64,000 bases of DNA from Methylacidiphilum kamchatkense Kam1 (GCF_007475525.1 NZ_CP037899.1:1798001-1862000), one strand, 5' to 3'. Positions 28,596 through 37,652 are shown, counted from the stretch's first letter. Numbers and translations: made by a program. Notes: generated by a model not told the origin, from the letters alone.

Positions 28596-30047
28596 TTACT
28601 TTATGGCATCAACGCTAGAAGGATGAAAGCCTAAAATTTCTTTTGCCTTTGCTTCATCTCCTCCACATTCCTCAAGAACGTGATTATAAATCGAATAGAA
28701 TAGCGTTTTCAGATTTTCGACTCGATTTTCTTTACGCTCTGCAGCCACAGTTTCTTCAATAAGGGCATTCAACTCTTTGCTAAAATGCTCGACCGAGCTT
28801 GTCTTTTTTGAATCTTTTTTCTTTTCATAGAGCCGAATTTCTTCTGGTAGATGGCAACTCTGGATCGTAGCGCTTGTTGCCAGAACCATCGCTCTTTGAA
28901 TGACATTTTCTAATTCCCTAATATTCCCAGGCCAATGATAGGCCATGAGGTGTTTTAAGGCATCCTGTGAAACCCGCGAAGCTGCATTGGGAAGATACCG
29001 ACGGTGTTTTGCTAAAAAATGCTCCACAAGAGCTGGAATGTCCTCCACTCTTTCTCTGAGCGGAGGAAGTGTCAGCTTAACAACATTGAGTCGATAATAG
29101 AGATCCGCTCGGAACTCCCTTTTAGCCACAGCGGCTGCTAGATCTTTATTCGTGGCTGCAATAATACGCACATCTGTTTTGATCGGCTCGTTACTGCCCA
29201 ATCTACAAAACTCCCCTTCTTGAAGCACTCTTAAAATCTTTGCCTGAGTAGTAATAGGCATCTCCCCTATTTCATCCAAAAATACCGTGCCTCCATCCCC
29301 TTGTTCAAACTTTCCAATCCGTTGTGCCATGGCGCCCGTAAAGGAGCCTCTTTCATGACCAAAAAGCTCGCTTTCAAGAAGATTTTCTGGAATCGCGGCA
29401 CAGTTGATAGCAATAAATGGTCTATTAGATCTAAGGCTATACTGATAAATGGCTCGTGCTACAAGTTCTTTACCAGAGCCACTTTCTCCTACTATCAACA
29501 CGGTTGCATTCGTTGGAGCTACCTGCCCAATCAATTTGTAAACTTTCTGCATGGCCGGGCTGTTGCCAATGATTTGAAGGCCATGTCTATCGAAAGAGGA
29601 ATGGGGACTTTCTTTAGAAGCCTCTTTAGTCAGTTTAGAAGCTTCCATCGCCTTAGTCAGGATCGATTTAAGTTCTAGAATGTTAAAAGGTTTTAGAATA
29701 TAATCATAAGCTCCTAATTTCATGGCTTCAATAGCGGTCTGACAGGTACCATAGGCGGTCATTATGATAACGATTTGTTGGGGAGAAAGCTTTCTTATTT
29801 CCTTTAATGTTTCCAACCCATTCTTTCCGCCCATTCTTATATCCATAAGGACAATATCGACAGCATTCGATCTTAGAAACTTCAATGCTTCTTCACCCGA
29901 TTTGGCGTTATATGCCTTTAGAGGAAACTCCTCTAGAAACCTTTGAAAAGAATAAAACACGTCTTCTTCGTCATCCACAATGAGTATCGACTGGACAAAG
30001 GAATCTTCTGCTGGAGTGGAACGTAAACTAGAGACTTTTTCTTTCAT
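28596..30047 (-). CDS. Sigma-54-dependent response regulator (NtrC family)
   Basis: A 483-residue transcription activator. The N-terminal receiver has the acidic pair Asp25-Asp26, the phospho-acceptor Asp69 (VLMDIRMGGKNG), Thr97 and Lys119. The AAA+ domain has Walker A GESGSGKE, the sigma-54 contact loop GSFTGA (in ESELFGHERGSFTGA), Walker B VFLDEIGEM and an Arg-finger region LPPLRERVEDIP. The C-terminal Fis-type helix-turn-helix (ECGGDEAKAKEILGFHPSSV) is cut short compared with most family members. No sensor kinase is next to it, so it is an orphan. It is divergent from the thioredoxin-like gene 122 bp away; I saw no clear -24/-12 element there. Confidence 0.93.
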   Translation of the reverse strand: MKEKVSSLRSTPAEDSFVQSILIVDDEEDVFYSFQRFLEEFPLKAYNAKSGEEALKFLRSNAVDIVLMDIRMGGKNGLETLKEIRKLSPQQIVIIMTAYGTCQTAIEAMKLGAYDYILKPFNILELKSILTKAMEASKLTKEASKESPHSSFDRHGLQIIGNSPAMQKVYKLIGQVAPTNATVLIVGESGSGKELVARAIYQYSLRSNRPFIAINCAAIPENLLESELFGHERGSFTGAMAQRIGKFEQGDGGTVFLDEIGEMPITTQAKILRVLQEGEFCRLGSNEPIKTDVRIIAATNKDLAAAVAKREFRADLYYRLNVVKLTLPPLRERVEDIPALVEHFLAKHRRYLPNAASRVSQDALKHLMAYHWPGNIRELENVIQRAMVLATSATIQSCHLPEEIRLYEKKKDSKKTSSVEHFSKELNALIEETVAAERKENRVENLKTLFYSIYNHVLEECGGDEAKAKEILGFHPSSVDAIK

Positions 30048-30169
30048 CGTAAATACTAATACAATTTATAAAGTACTTTTAAATTAATTTATATCCCAAT
30101 GACAAAATACAAGTTTTAGAATGAAAGAGCGGTTGATTTTTACCATAAGACTTTTAAAATCATACCTAT

Positions 30170-30667
30170 ATGACCAATAATAAATTTATTCCTCTTAAAA
30201 AGACTACGAATCGCTTGTATATACTAACGCTTTTTTTTTATTTTTTATCTCTGCCTTTTCTTTTAGCTGCTGAAAATCCCAAATGGCTAACCAATTATGC
30301 ACAAGCCCTATCTGAAGCTAAGAAAGAAAATAAAATGGTGTTAATGAATTTTACCGGCTCTGATTGGTGTCCTTGGTGCCAAAAACTTGATAAAGAAGTT
30401 TTTTCAACCCAAGAGTTCATAAACTATGCTCAAAAAAATCTCGTCTTACTCGAAGTAGATTTCCCTCAGCATAAAACTCAATCGGCAGAATTAAAAAAAC
30501 AGAATGAGGATCTAGCAAACCAATACAACGTGGATTCTTTTCCAACATTGATCCTTTTGTCTCCAAGCGGTGAAGAGCTTTCCACCTTTGGCTATATGCC
30601 TGGAGGACCCGGACCATTCATCGACAAAATTGAGAAATTACGTCAAAAAATCATTTCCAAAAACTAA
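30170..30667 (+). CDS. Exported thioredoxin-like protein
   Basis: A 165-residue thioredoxin-fold protein with an N-terminal membrane or signal segment (about residues 16-33, ending FLLAAENP). The active site is WCPWC (Cys67 and Cys70) in FTGSDWCPWCQKLD. The cis-Pro region is FPTLILLSPSGEEL. The segment NFTGSDWCPWC fits the thioredoxin_7/DUF255-type group rather than classical TrxA (WCGPC). It probably acts on disulfides in the periplasm. The two tandem secreted proteins that follow may be its partners (inference from position only). Confidence 0.85.
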   Translation: MTNNKFIPLKKTTNRLYILTLFFYFLSLPFLLAAENPKWLTNYAQALSEAKKENKMVLMNFTGSDWCPWCQKLDKEVFSTQEFINYAQKNLVLLEVDFPQHKTQSAELKKQNEDLANQYNVDSFPTLILLSPSGEELSTFGYMPGGPGPFIDKIEKLRQKIISKN

Positions 30668-30706
30668 TGCTTCAGTTCATGCATTTCTGCCTTGCATCCG
30701 ACAAGC

Positions 30707-30736
30707 TTGACAGCCTTCTAATTTTTTTTCTAAAAA
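30707..30736 (+). promoter_or_regulatory. Possible sigma-70-type promoter for the Met/His-rich gene pair
   Basis: A consensus -35 hexamer TTGACA (30707-30712) is followed 18 bases later by TAAAAA (30731-30736), a weak -10. It lies about 50 bp upstream of the start at 30784. The match at -10 is poor, so this is tentative. Confidence 0.3.
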
Positions 30737-30783
30737 AAGAAACACAATTTCTATTCATGGTTTAAAAAAGGATGAGGAATACA

Positions 30784-31170
30784 ATGAAAATGAAAAAGTT
30801 AAAGTATCTTAGCTGTTGTTTTGCTTTTGGAAGCCTATTATTGTCTCCAGTTTTTGCTCAAAATCCTCCTGAATCTCAAGCTGATCCCCAAGCACAATCC
30901 TCTTCTTCTGAAAACTCCCATCCTCATGGTAAAGCTTATAGGCATAAAATGGCTAGAGAGATGCATGAAAAAATGCAGCGATTGATGGATAAACAGGATG
31001 AGGAATTAAAGAAACTAGCTAACGAAATGAACAAAGCTCCTAAAGACCAAAAATTGGATAAAGTTGTTACCCTTTTAAATACTCTGGTCAATCAGCGTAT
31101 TCAGATGCATGAAGAAATGAAAGCGATGCATCATAAAATGATGGGAAATCATAAAGAACATCATGAATAA
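30784..31170 (+). CDS. Small secreted Met/His-rich protein
   Basis: A 128-residue protein with a clear signal peptide (KLKYLSCCFAFGSLLLSPVFA, cut before QNPP). The mature part of about 103 residues contains 10 His and 10 Met, clustered in HKMAREMHEKMQRLM and in the C-terminal MHEEMKAMHHKMMGNHKEHHE region, and is predicted to be helical. Met/His clusters in a periplasmic protein suggest binding of a soft metal such as copper, or a Spy/CpxP-like chaperone shape; neither is proven. The start at 30784 is favoured because GAGGA sits five bases upstream; ATG 30772 is the alternative. It overlaps the next gene, a paralogue. Confidence 0.7.
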   Translation: MKMKKLKYLSCCFAFGSLLLSPVFAQNPPESQADPQAQSSSSENSHPHGKAYRHKMAREMHEKMQRLMDKQDEELKKLANEMNKAPKDQKLDKVVTLLNTLVNQRIQMHEEMKAMHHKMMGNHKEHHE

Positions 31171-31708
31171 AAGGGTCACTTCAAAGAAGAATTCCTTTCC
31201 ATGTTTTCTCCACTTTCCTCAGAGGCTTTCTATTTGGCATCATCACTGGATTGCTTCCTTTCTTTTTTTCTTCCTGATAGGGACCGGAACCTACACGCTT
31301 AGAGCCCAAGCTCCTCAACCTCAAAACCTCAAAAGAGGTTCTGAGGATCAACTGTTGGATGCAAATCAGCGAGCCGTCGTATCGGAAATGCAGGAAAGCT
31401 TCCGCAGACTACTGGATAAACAGGACAAAGAGCTTGAGGCGCTTCTTAAAGAACTGAAAAAGGCTCCCAAAGAAAAAAAAGTCGATTGTCTGACCACGAT
31501 CGTTACGCGTTTGATCGAACAAAGAAAAGAGATGCATCAGGAAATGGATGCGATGCGTTCTCGAATGCGTGAGTTAAAATCTCTTTCCCAGTCATCCAGC
31601 CTTCCAAATGCCTTTGAACCCCCAACCGCTCCCTCTACCAATACTTCCTCTTCGCCCTCTTCTGCTCAGCCCACTCAAGATTCTCAAGACAACGAAGCAG
31701 CCCATTAA
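31163..31708 (+). CDS. Secreted paralogue of the Met/His-rich protein
   Basis: A 181-residue exported protein whose ATG overlaps the preceding stop by eight bases (ATGAATAA). A long basic N-region (MNKRVTSKKNS) precedes a hydrophobic segment (ASFLFFFLIGTG) and a likely cleavage after RAQA. The central helix is clearly related to the gene before it: both have L-hydrophobic-DKQD-x-EL, a KAPK block, then QR-x-x-MH-x-EM-x-AM. The C-terminal 40 residues are a Ser/Pro/Thr-rich tail. It has fewer His and Met than its neighbour, so the pair may have diverged in role. Confidence 0.65.
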   Translation: MNKRVTSKKNSFPCFLHFPQRLSIWHHHWIASFLFFFLIGTGTYTLRAQAPQPQNLKRGSEDQLLDANQRAVVSEMQESFRRLLDKQDKELEALLKELKKAPKEKKVDCLTTIVTRLIEQRKEMHQEMDAMRSRMRELKSLSQSSSLPNAFEPPTAPSTNTSSSPSSAQPTQDSQDNEAAH

Positions 31709-31751
31709 ATCCCTTTTCTTTTTTTCTCAGTTTCGCCAAGATTATAAATAA

Positions 31752-32681
31752 ATGAACCCACCGGCTGTGACGGTCGCCATTCCCACCTATAATGGCGAAA
31801 AAACGATCGAAAAGGCCATTCTTAGCGCTCTCAATCAATCATGGCCAAACAAAGAGATCCTCGTCATTAACAATGGGTCTACTGATAAAACTGCTGAAAT
31901 TATTGAAAAGTTTAGAGGCGCGGTTTCGCATGTTTTTTTCAAAGAAAAAATTGGTAGAGCTAAAGCCAGAAATGAAGCATTGCAAAGAGCCAATGGTCAC
32001 TGGATACAGTGGCTCGATCACGACGATTATTTAGAGCCGAATAAAATTAAAAACCACTTTTCTCTAACAACCGAATTAGATGCTATCGATGTCTTCTATT
32101 CCCCTATCATTGCTGTTTCTCCGGAAGGAAAAGAGAAATATGTCCCCTCGGCCCAAACGATGCATAAACCTCTTCTTTCTCTCTGGTTTTCCTCCGAACT
32201 GCCGCAAACAGGTGGGTATCTTTGGAAAAAAGAATCGGCTATAAAAATTGGTGGCTGGAGAGAGGATGCCCCACTGTTTGATGATTATGAACTTGTAGGA
32301 AGAGCCATTCAATCGAATTTAAGATTTTCTTTGACGCCGATTCCTGGAGCTTATTGGAATTATAGAAACAAGCCTATGCCGCATGAACAAGCTTTAGATT
32401 TCATTAACCAAAAAAAGAAATGTATGGATAGGATGGTGCAGTGGTTGATTCAAACTGGCCGCATGGATCCTGAGCTTCAAATAGAAATTGGTAAAGCCTA
32501 CTTTTTAATTGCCAGATGGCTTGCAAGAGAAGGGAAAATAGAGGAAGCAGTCGCTTTAGAAAGAAAGCAAAAAGCATTAGGACTTTTTTATGTCGATGGG
32601 TCTTGGAGATACAATGTTTTGTATTCTCTTTTTGGATTTCTTGCTACAGAAAAGATTCAAAGCCTTTTTAGGCAGAGATGA
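31752..32681 (+). CDS. Glycosyltransferase family 2
   Basis: A 309-residue GT-A-fold transferase. The start of the domain reads VTVAIPTYNGEKTIEKAI, the nucleotide-sugar DXD region is WLDHDDYL, and the acceptor region has GGWREDAPLFDDYEL. The C-terminal part (residues 215-309) is helical and lacks membrane spans. It is the first of a run of envelope-sugar genes. It is clearly similar to the next gene (shared DHDDYL, YSP and KIGGW blocks), so the two arose by tandem duplication. Sugar and acceptor are unknown. Confidence 0.88.
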   Translation: MNPPAVTVAIPTYNGEKTIEKAILSALNQSWPNKEILVINNGSTDKTAEIIEKFRGAVSHVFFKEKIGRAKARNEALQRANGHWIQWLDHDDYLEPNKIKNHFSLTTELDAIDVFYSPIIAVSPEGKEKYVPSAQTMHKPLLSLWFSSELPQTGGYLWKKESAIKIGGWREDAPLFDDYELVGRAIQSNLRFSLTPIPGAYWNYRNKPMPHEQALDFINQKKKCMDRMVQWLIQTGRMDPELQIEIGKAYFLIARWLAREGKIEEAVALERKQKALGLFYVDGSWRYNVLYSLFGFLATEKIQSLFRQR

Positions 32682-32758
32682 AAATGGTGTTGTTCAGTCG
32701 AAAATTGTTGAGAATCGAAAGAATATAAAATAAAAAGGATGCTATATCTTTTTACAAG

Positions 32759-33712
32759 ATGGATCCAAAAGTCACCATTGGCATTCCTGCATATAATCCT
32801 GGAAAATGGATTATCCAAACTTTAGAAAGTGCTCTATCCCAGGATTGGGAAAAAAAAGAAATCATAGTGATTGACTCAGGTTCCACTGATGAAACTCCTT
32901 CTATTTTAAATAAATACAAGGATAAAATTAAGCTTATCAGTCTAAAAAAGACATTAGGTACCGCTGAGAGTAGAAATTTAATCCTTTTGGAAGCGACTGG
33001 CGAATGGATTCAGTACATCGATCATGACGATTATTTAGTGAAAGGAAAAATAAAAACACAATTTGAGGAAGCAAAAGAACAGCTCGATTCTGCCGATGTC
33101 TTATACTCTCCAACTTATGTTGAAATCTGGAAAAATGGGGCATCCATCCACCCAAATAATTTGCTAGGTGCTGATTCCTACCAAGATCCCTTAATTCTAT
33201 GGCTTTCCTGGGATATGCCACAAATAGGATCCTATATTTGGCGAAAACAATCCCTGCTTAAAATTGGCGGATGGGACAACTTCCATCTTTGTGAAGATTA
33301 TAGCCTTTATATGCGCGCTATTACCAATAAATTGAAGTTTGTTTATTGTCCTACTCCTGGAGCTGTTTACCGTGTAGGCCATAGGCGCAGCCGAGCAGTT
33401 AGCCATTTTATAGAACTTCTTAAGGATCATGATGCTCTCCTTGAGGAAATGATTGAATATTTGAAAAAAGAAAAGATGCTCACTGAAGCAAGACAAGCAG
33501 CGATTCTAAAAAACCGATTTCAAAAGTTTTTAGCCTATAAATCCGTAGATCTCTCCATAGCTGAAGCCTATTTCAAAAAACATAAGGAATTATTGAAAAA
33601 AAAATTACCTTTCCGTTATCGCTTTGCTCTTTCTTTAGGGCTTTCCTTTTCAGATATACACAAAATCAAATACATGAGCAGACGTCTCTTGCCTTTCTTT
33701 AAAGAGAAATAA
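32759..33712 (+). CDS. Glycosyltransferase family 2, tandem paralogue
   Basis: A 317-residue GT2 enzyme with the same plan as the preceding gene: VTIGIPAYNPGKWI, IDSGSTDETPS, the DXD region YIDHDDYL, and KIGGWDNFHLCEDYSL. The C-terminal 100 residues are Lys-rich and helical. The start at ATG 32759 has no strong ribosome binding site. It is 77 bases downstream of its paralogue and convergent with the next gene. Confidence 0.88.
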   Translation: MDPKVTIGIPAYNPGKWIIQTLESALSQDWEKKEIIVIDSGSTDETPSILNKYKDKIKLISLKKTLGTAESRNLILLEATGEWIQYIDHDDYLVKGKIKTQFEEAKEQLDSADVLYSPTYVEIWKNGASIHPNNLLGADSYQDPLILWLSWDMPQIGSYIWRKQSLLKIGGWDNFHLCEDYSLYMRAITNKLKFVYCPTPGAVYRVGHRRSRAVSHFIELLKDHDALLEEMIEYLKKEKMLTEARQAAILKNRFQKFLAYKSVDLSIAEAYFKKHKELLKKKLPFRYRFALSLGLSFSDIHKIKYMSRRLLPFFKEK

Positions 33713-33741
33713 GCTTAAAAAAGCCAGCTTTTACTCGTTCT

Positions 33742-34544
33742 CTATTTTCCTTGATTGAGATCCCTTTGAGTAGTGTTGCTACGGTCGCAGCTTTTAGACA
33801 ATTCGAAAAGTTTGCTATACCTAAAAAAATTAGAAAAGGCCGCCATGGACGCCACATAAAATCCTGGGAACCCATCGAGAAAACCTAATTTCAGAATGTA
33901 GCTTCTAAAAAATCTCCAGGGCGGTCTAAAGAGCACATCGAGCCAACTCCACGACCTTCCTTTTTCTAATGCTTCTTTGGCAAAAGAATGAGCGTACTCA
34001 GGAAGTTTGGTAATCGTAAAATCGATCGTAGGAAACGAATAATGAAGAAGGTCTCCTTTCAACTTTTTAACCTTTCCTTGAACGATAACTTTATCATGCT
34101 CTCTACTGCCCCCCAACGTCCACAATCTTTTCGAAAAAGCCTCAAATTATAATCAGGATAAAAATCCCCATGGGTAATCCACCGATCGATTAACCATGTT
34201 TTTCTTGGAAAATAAGCCCCAGCGTACTTCAGATGATCCTCTCTAAAAAAGTTATGGATATCTTGCCGTAATGCATCAGAGACAACCTCATCGGCGTCTA
34301 ATCCTAAAATCCACTGATAGGAAGCCAAATCGAGGGCTATATTTTTTTGATCTCTACGACAGCTCCACGGTCTTTCTTCCACACGTGCTCCATAACGCTT
34401 TGCCACAGATTCCGTTTCATCGGTACAATCGTTAATGACAAGGACAATTTCGCTGACCCATGAGGCCACACTACCTAAACTTCTGGGCAAATTATGCGCC
34501 TGGTTCTTCGCTATCATCGTTAGACTTATCGGCAGTTTATCCAT
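33742..34544 (-). CDS. Glycosyltransferase family 2 (WaaE/KdtX-like), apparent frameshift
   Basis: The upstream part (MDKLPISLTMIAKNQAHNLP, VLVINDCTDETE, GLDADEVVS, RLFRKDCGRWG) and the downstream part (GSREHDKVIVQG to the end) are in different frames. Adding one G to the coding-strand G6 run (plus strand C-run 34109-34114) joins CGRWG to GSREHDKV and gives a 267-residue protein. Short family-2 enzymes of this kind, with WxLGLDADE and a ProTyr/TyrAsn-LeuArg-LeuPhe block, include LPS-core glucosyltransferases such as WaaE. The start lies eight bases after the deacetylase stop, so the two form an operon. Confidence 0.85.
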
Positions 34545-34552
34545 GAGAGCAA

Positions 34553-35338
34553 TCAGGCGGTATGTCTAAAAGGCAAGAGCATATGCAAGAAAGTTCTTAA
34601 GTTCCTTTTGGGCCTACGGGCAGTCAGTCTTTTAAGAGCAAAAGGATTTTCTCCTGGCAAATTCACTCCTTCTCCAATTTGACAAGCAGATTCATATCCA
34701 GCTTGCTCCACTATCTCCAGGCATTGTTTCGTGTATTGCCCATAAGGAAAAGAAAAATGGCGGATCGGTACGGAGAAAGTATCCTCCAGATACTTTTTTG
34801 AATCCTCGATTTCCTTTTTCAGCTCTTTACTAGAAAGAAGAGGCAAATGCGGATGCGAAAAAGTATGACTACCAATTTCCTGACCAGAAGCAATCCACTC
34901 CTTAATCTCTTCTTTAGTCATTAGCTTATGTGCTGGCTCTCCTAAAGGCCTATCCCATTCGTTCGTTTTCCCAATATATCCAGCAACCACAAACAGAATG
35001 GCTCGCATGCGAAAGCGATTTAAAAGCGGCAAGGCTCGAGTAAAAACAGATTGATACGCATCATCAAAACTGATAATAACCCCACGACAAACCGAACAAC
35101 TTGCTGCGACAAATTCTCCAAGCGTTATGGATGGCCATTCCATTGACCAGAATTCTCCTAATTGTCTTTCAAAGAGCAAATTGGAAACCCACAATGAAGG
35201 GAATTTTGATTCTTTTGGACTTTTTCCAATATGATGGTACATGAGTATGGGGGTCTTATCTCCATAAACTCTTCGGTAATGAGACAGATGGGTAAAGGAG
35301 TCATCGAGTTTGGAAGAGATTTTAGGTAAGCCAGCCAT
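34553..35338 (-). CDS. Polysaccharide deacetylase (NodB-like)
   Basis: A 261-residue carbohydrate esterase-4-type deacetylase. The metal-binding blocks are SFDDAY (Asp-Asp) and SHTFSHPHLPLL (His-x-x-x-His), and FSFPYGQYTKQ gives the arginine/tyrosine side of the site. It lacks an obvious signal peptide, so it may act on a lipid-linked sugar at the cytoplasmic face. The start ATG at 35338 shares the palindrome CATG with the start of the divergent glycosyltransferase; a later ATG before YHHIG is an alternative. It is followed by the frameshifted glycosyltransferase. Confidence 0.85.
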   Translation of the reverse strand: MAGLPKISSKLDDSFTHLSHYRRVYGDKTPILMYHHIGKSPKESKFPSLWVSNLLFERQLGEFWSMEWPSITLGEFVAASCSVCRGVIISFDDAYQSVFTRALPLLNRFRMRAILFVVAGYIGKTNEWDRPLGEPAHKLMTKEEIKEWIASGQEIGSHTFSHPHLPLLSSKELKKEIEDSKKYLEDTFSVPIRHFSFPYGQYTKQCLEIVEQAGYESACQIGEGVNLPGENPFALKRLTARRPKRNLRTFLHMLLPFRHTA

Positions 35339-36278
35339 GAATGCGAATTTATCGATAATTATAGTTAGTTGCAATACCCAACTGTTGCTTCATGAAGCTC
35401 TCCTTTCTATTGAAAAAAGCCAAGACTCTCTTCCCAAGCTAGTCATCGTCTTCGACAACGGGTCAAAAGATGGGACAGAAGAAATGATAAAAAAATTTTT
35501 TCCTTGGGTCCTTTATCTTCGTTCCGAAACGAACCTGGGGTTTGCCAAAGCAGTCAACGCTGCAGCCACATATGCTCAAGGCGACTATCTTTTATTGCTT
35601 AATTCTGATGCCAGGTTAGAAGCTGACTCCATCAGACAAGCTATTAGCTGGATGGAAACACACACAGAGTGTGCTGTGTGCGGGGCACAACTCCTTAATG
35701 AAGATGGGACCCTTCAAAATTCCATCGCCAATTTTCCTACTCTTTTAACTGAGTTAGGGAATAAGTCGTTGCTTCGAAAGCTGTTCCCGAAAAAATTCCC
35801 AGGTAAAGAAAATAAACCTAAAAACCCCCAAGCCGTTGAATCCGTTATTGGTGCCTTTTTCCTCGTTCGAAAGAAAATTTGGGATGAATTGGGAGGATTA
35901 GACGAACGGTTTTTTTTCTTTTTTGAAGAAACTGATTTTTGCTTTAGAGTCATACAAAAGGGCTATCAAGTGTATCATTTGCCACAAGTCAAAGTGTGGC
36001 ATGGGCAAGGGAAAACAGCTAAAACGGTTCTTGCCGAAGCTCGAATCGAGTATTGGAAATCTCGATATAGGTACTTTGAAATCCACCATTCCTACCCCGA
36101 ATTTCTCCTCTTAAAAATCGGTTTGTTGTTACGGCTTAGCTTTTCTTTGCTTTTTGAAAGCCTCCTGTATCTTCTAACTTTAGGCAGGCGTAATTCCGAA
36201 CGCTTAAGGATTAGCTATAAAATCGCCCTTTGGCATCTCAAAGGAATGCCTGAGAACATGGGGCTATCTAAGAGTTAA
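35337..36278 (+). CDS. Glycosyltransferase family 2 (WbbL/rhamnosyltransferase-like)
   Basis: A 313-residue GT2 enzyme with a C-terminal hydrophobic stretch (LLLKIGLLLRLSFSLLFES) that may tether it to the membrane. Domain motifs are LSIIIVSCNTQ, VFDNGSKDGT, NLGFAKAVNAA, the DXD region LLLNSDARL, and the GGLDERFFFFFEETDFCFR block typical of WbbL-type transferases. Start ATG 35337 has AGGT about eight bases upstream. The next gene begins one base after its stop. Confidence 0.9.
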   Translation: MNANLSIIIVSCNTQLLLHEALLSIEKSQDSLPKLVIVFDNGSKDGTEEMIKKFFPWVLYLRSETNLGFAKAVNAAATYAQGDYLLLLNSDARLEADSIRQAISWMETHTECAVCGAQLLNEDGTLQNSIANFPTLLTELGNKSLLRKLFPKKFPGKENKPKNPQAVESVIGAFFLVRKKIWDELGGLDERFFFFFEETDFCFRVIQKGYQVYHLPQVKVWHGQGKTAKTVLAEARIEYWKSRYRYFEIHHSYPEFLLLKIGLLLRLSFSLLFESLLYLLTLGRRNSERLRISYKIALWHLKGMPENMGLSKS

Positions 36279-36279
36279 A

Positions 36280-37418
36280 ATGCAAAACAAGCTGAAAGTG
36301 CTATTGATCAATTCCCTGCTGAAGGGGGAGGAACAGACAATCAATGCCTATTGCTTGCAAAGGGTCTCAAAGAATTAGAGATTCCTGTCCTCGTTGCTTG
36401 TCCACAAAACGCAGAACTTTCCTCTTTATTAGAAGACTATGGGATCGAAACGGTCCGTTGGGAAAAAAATCTTTCTGGGATTTTCCAGTTAGGGAAAATA
36501 ATTAAGAGTCGAGAAATTTCCATTTTGCATGCGCATCATGGCAGAGATTATTGGCCAACCATTGTCGCTGGTTCTTTGGCCGCAACCAAACCCAAAATTG
36601 TGCTCTCGCGTCATATGGCTAAAAGCCCTGGTTCTTGGATCAGCAAACATTATCTTTTAGAGTTTTGCGACTGTTTGGTTGCAGTCTCTCAATTTACGAA
36701 AAAAGTTCTCACCCAGGGAGATTACGATCCACGATGTCCAATAAAAGAACGGCACCAAAGAGATCCGCTTTTGGGGGACCACAGAAAAATTAAAGTCGTC
36801 TATGGGGGCATTGACACCCAACGATTCTACCCCAAAAAAGCAACCCAGTTAAGGAATCAATTAGGGATTGGTGACGAACATTTTCTTTTCGGAATGATTG
36901 GCAGTTATGATTTTCCAGTGGGAAAAGGTCAGGTGGAATTTATCGAAGCAGCAAACCAAGTTCGAAAACTGCTTCCAAAGAGCCGATTCCTCCTAATTGG
37001 AAGAGGGAACATGCAACAGTTGCTTGAAGAAAAAATAAAAAGTTATTTTTTGCAAAACCACTTCTTTCTCATCCCTCATAACTCAGAAATAGAAAACTGG
37101 ATCAATGCACTCGACTGTTTGGTTCATCCAGCCATCGCCACTGAAGCTTTTGGCTTAGTTATCTTAGAAGCATTTGCCTGCGGCAAGCCAGTCATTGCCT
37201 CTTTTTTAGACGGCATCCCTGAAGCTTTTGAGGCCTGTCAGTTTGGCAGGCTAATCCCTCCATGGTCCATACAAGCATTATCTCAAGCAATGGTTGATAT
37301 CGGAAATTGGCCGCCACTTCCAGAAGAAAAACGCTGGGATTATCATAAAAAAATTGCCTCTTCTTATGCCTACAACATTATGGCAAAAAACATGTTAAAG
37401 CTATATGATACGCTATAG
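36280..37418 (+). CDS. Glycosyltransferase family 4, apparent frameshift near the 5' end
   Basis: The C-terminal GT-B domain shows VVYGGIDTQRFYP, GQVEFIEAANQV and the nucleotide-sugar site ATEAFGLVILEAFACGKPV. The N-terminal domain is read from ATG 36280 as MQNKLKVLLINS and should continue PAEGGGTDNQCLLLAKGL, but that continuation is one base out of frame. A fourth C in the CCC run at 36314-36316 restores it. Without correction the frame would only start inside the gene at 36351, losing the glycine-rich donor/acceptor loop. Corrected length is about 379 residues. Confidence 0.87.
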
Positions 37419-37652
37419 GAGTTAACTTTTCTTCTGAATAAAAGGAAGAAGCAGAATATGATTGATTTAAAATTCTAAGGCACAAAAGTCTTCCATTCTA
37501 CTTGGATTAGATGAAAAAACTTGATAGAAAGTACTGTATGAAGGTTTGCTCATTGAGTAAAAAGAACTATCAGTTTATTCGCTCCTGTAGCCCCCTACAC
37601 AGAAAGTAATGTAATTTGTTGCTAATTATTAAGCTATAAAAAATTTTTTTAA

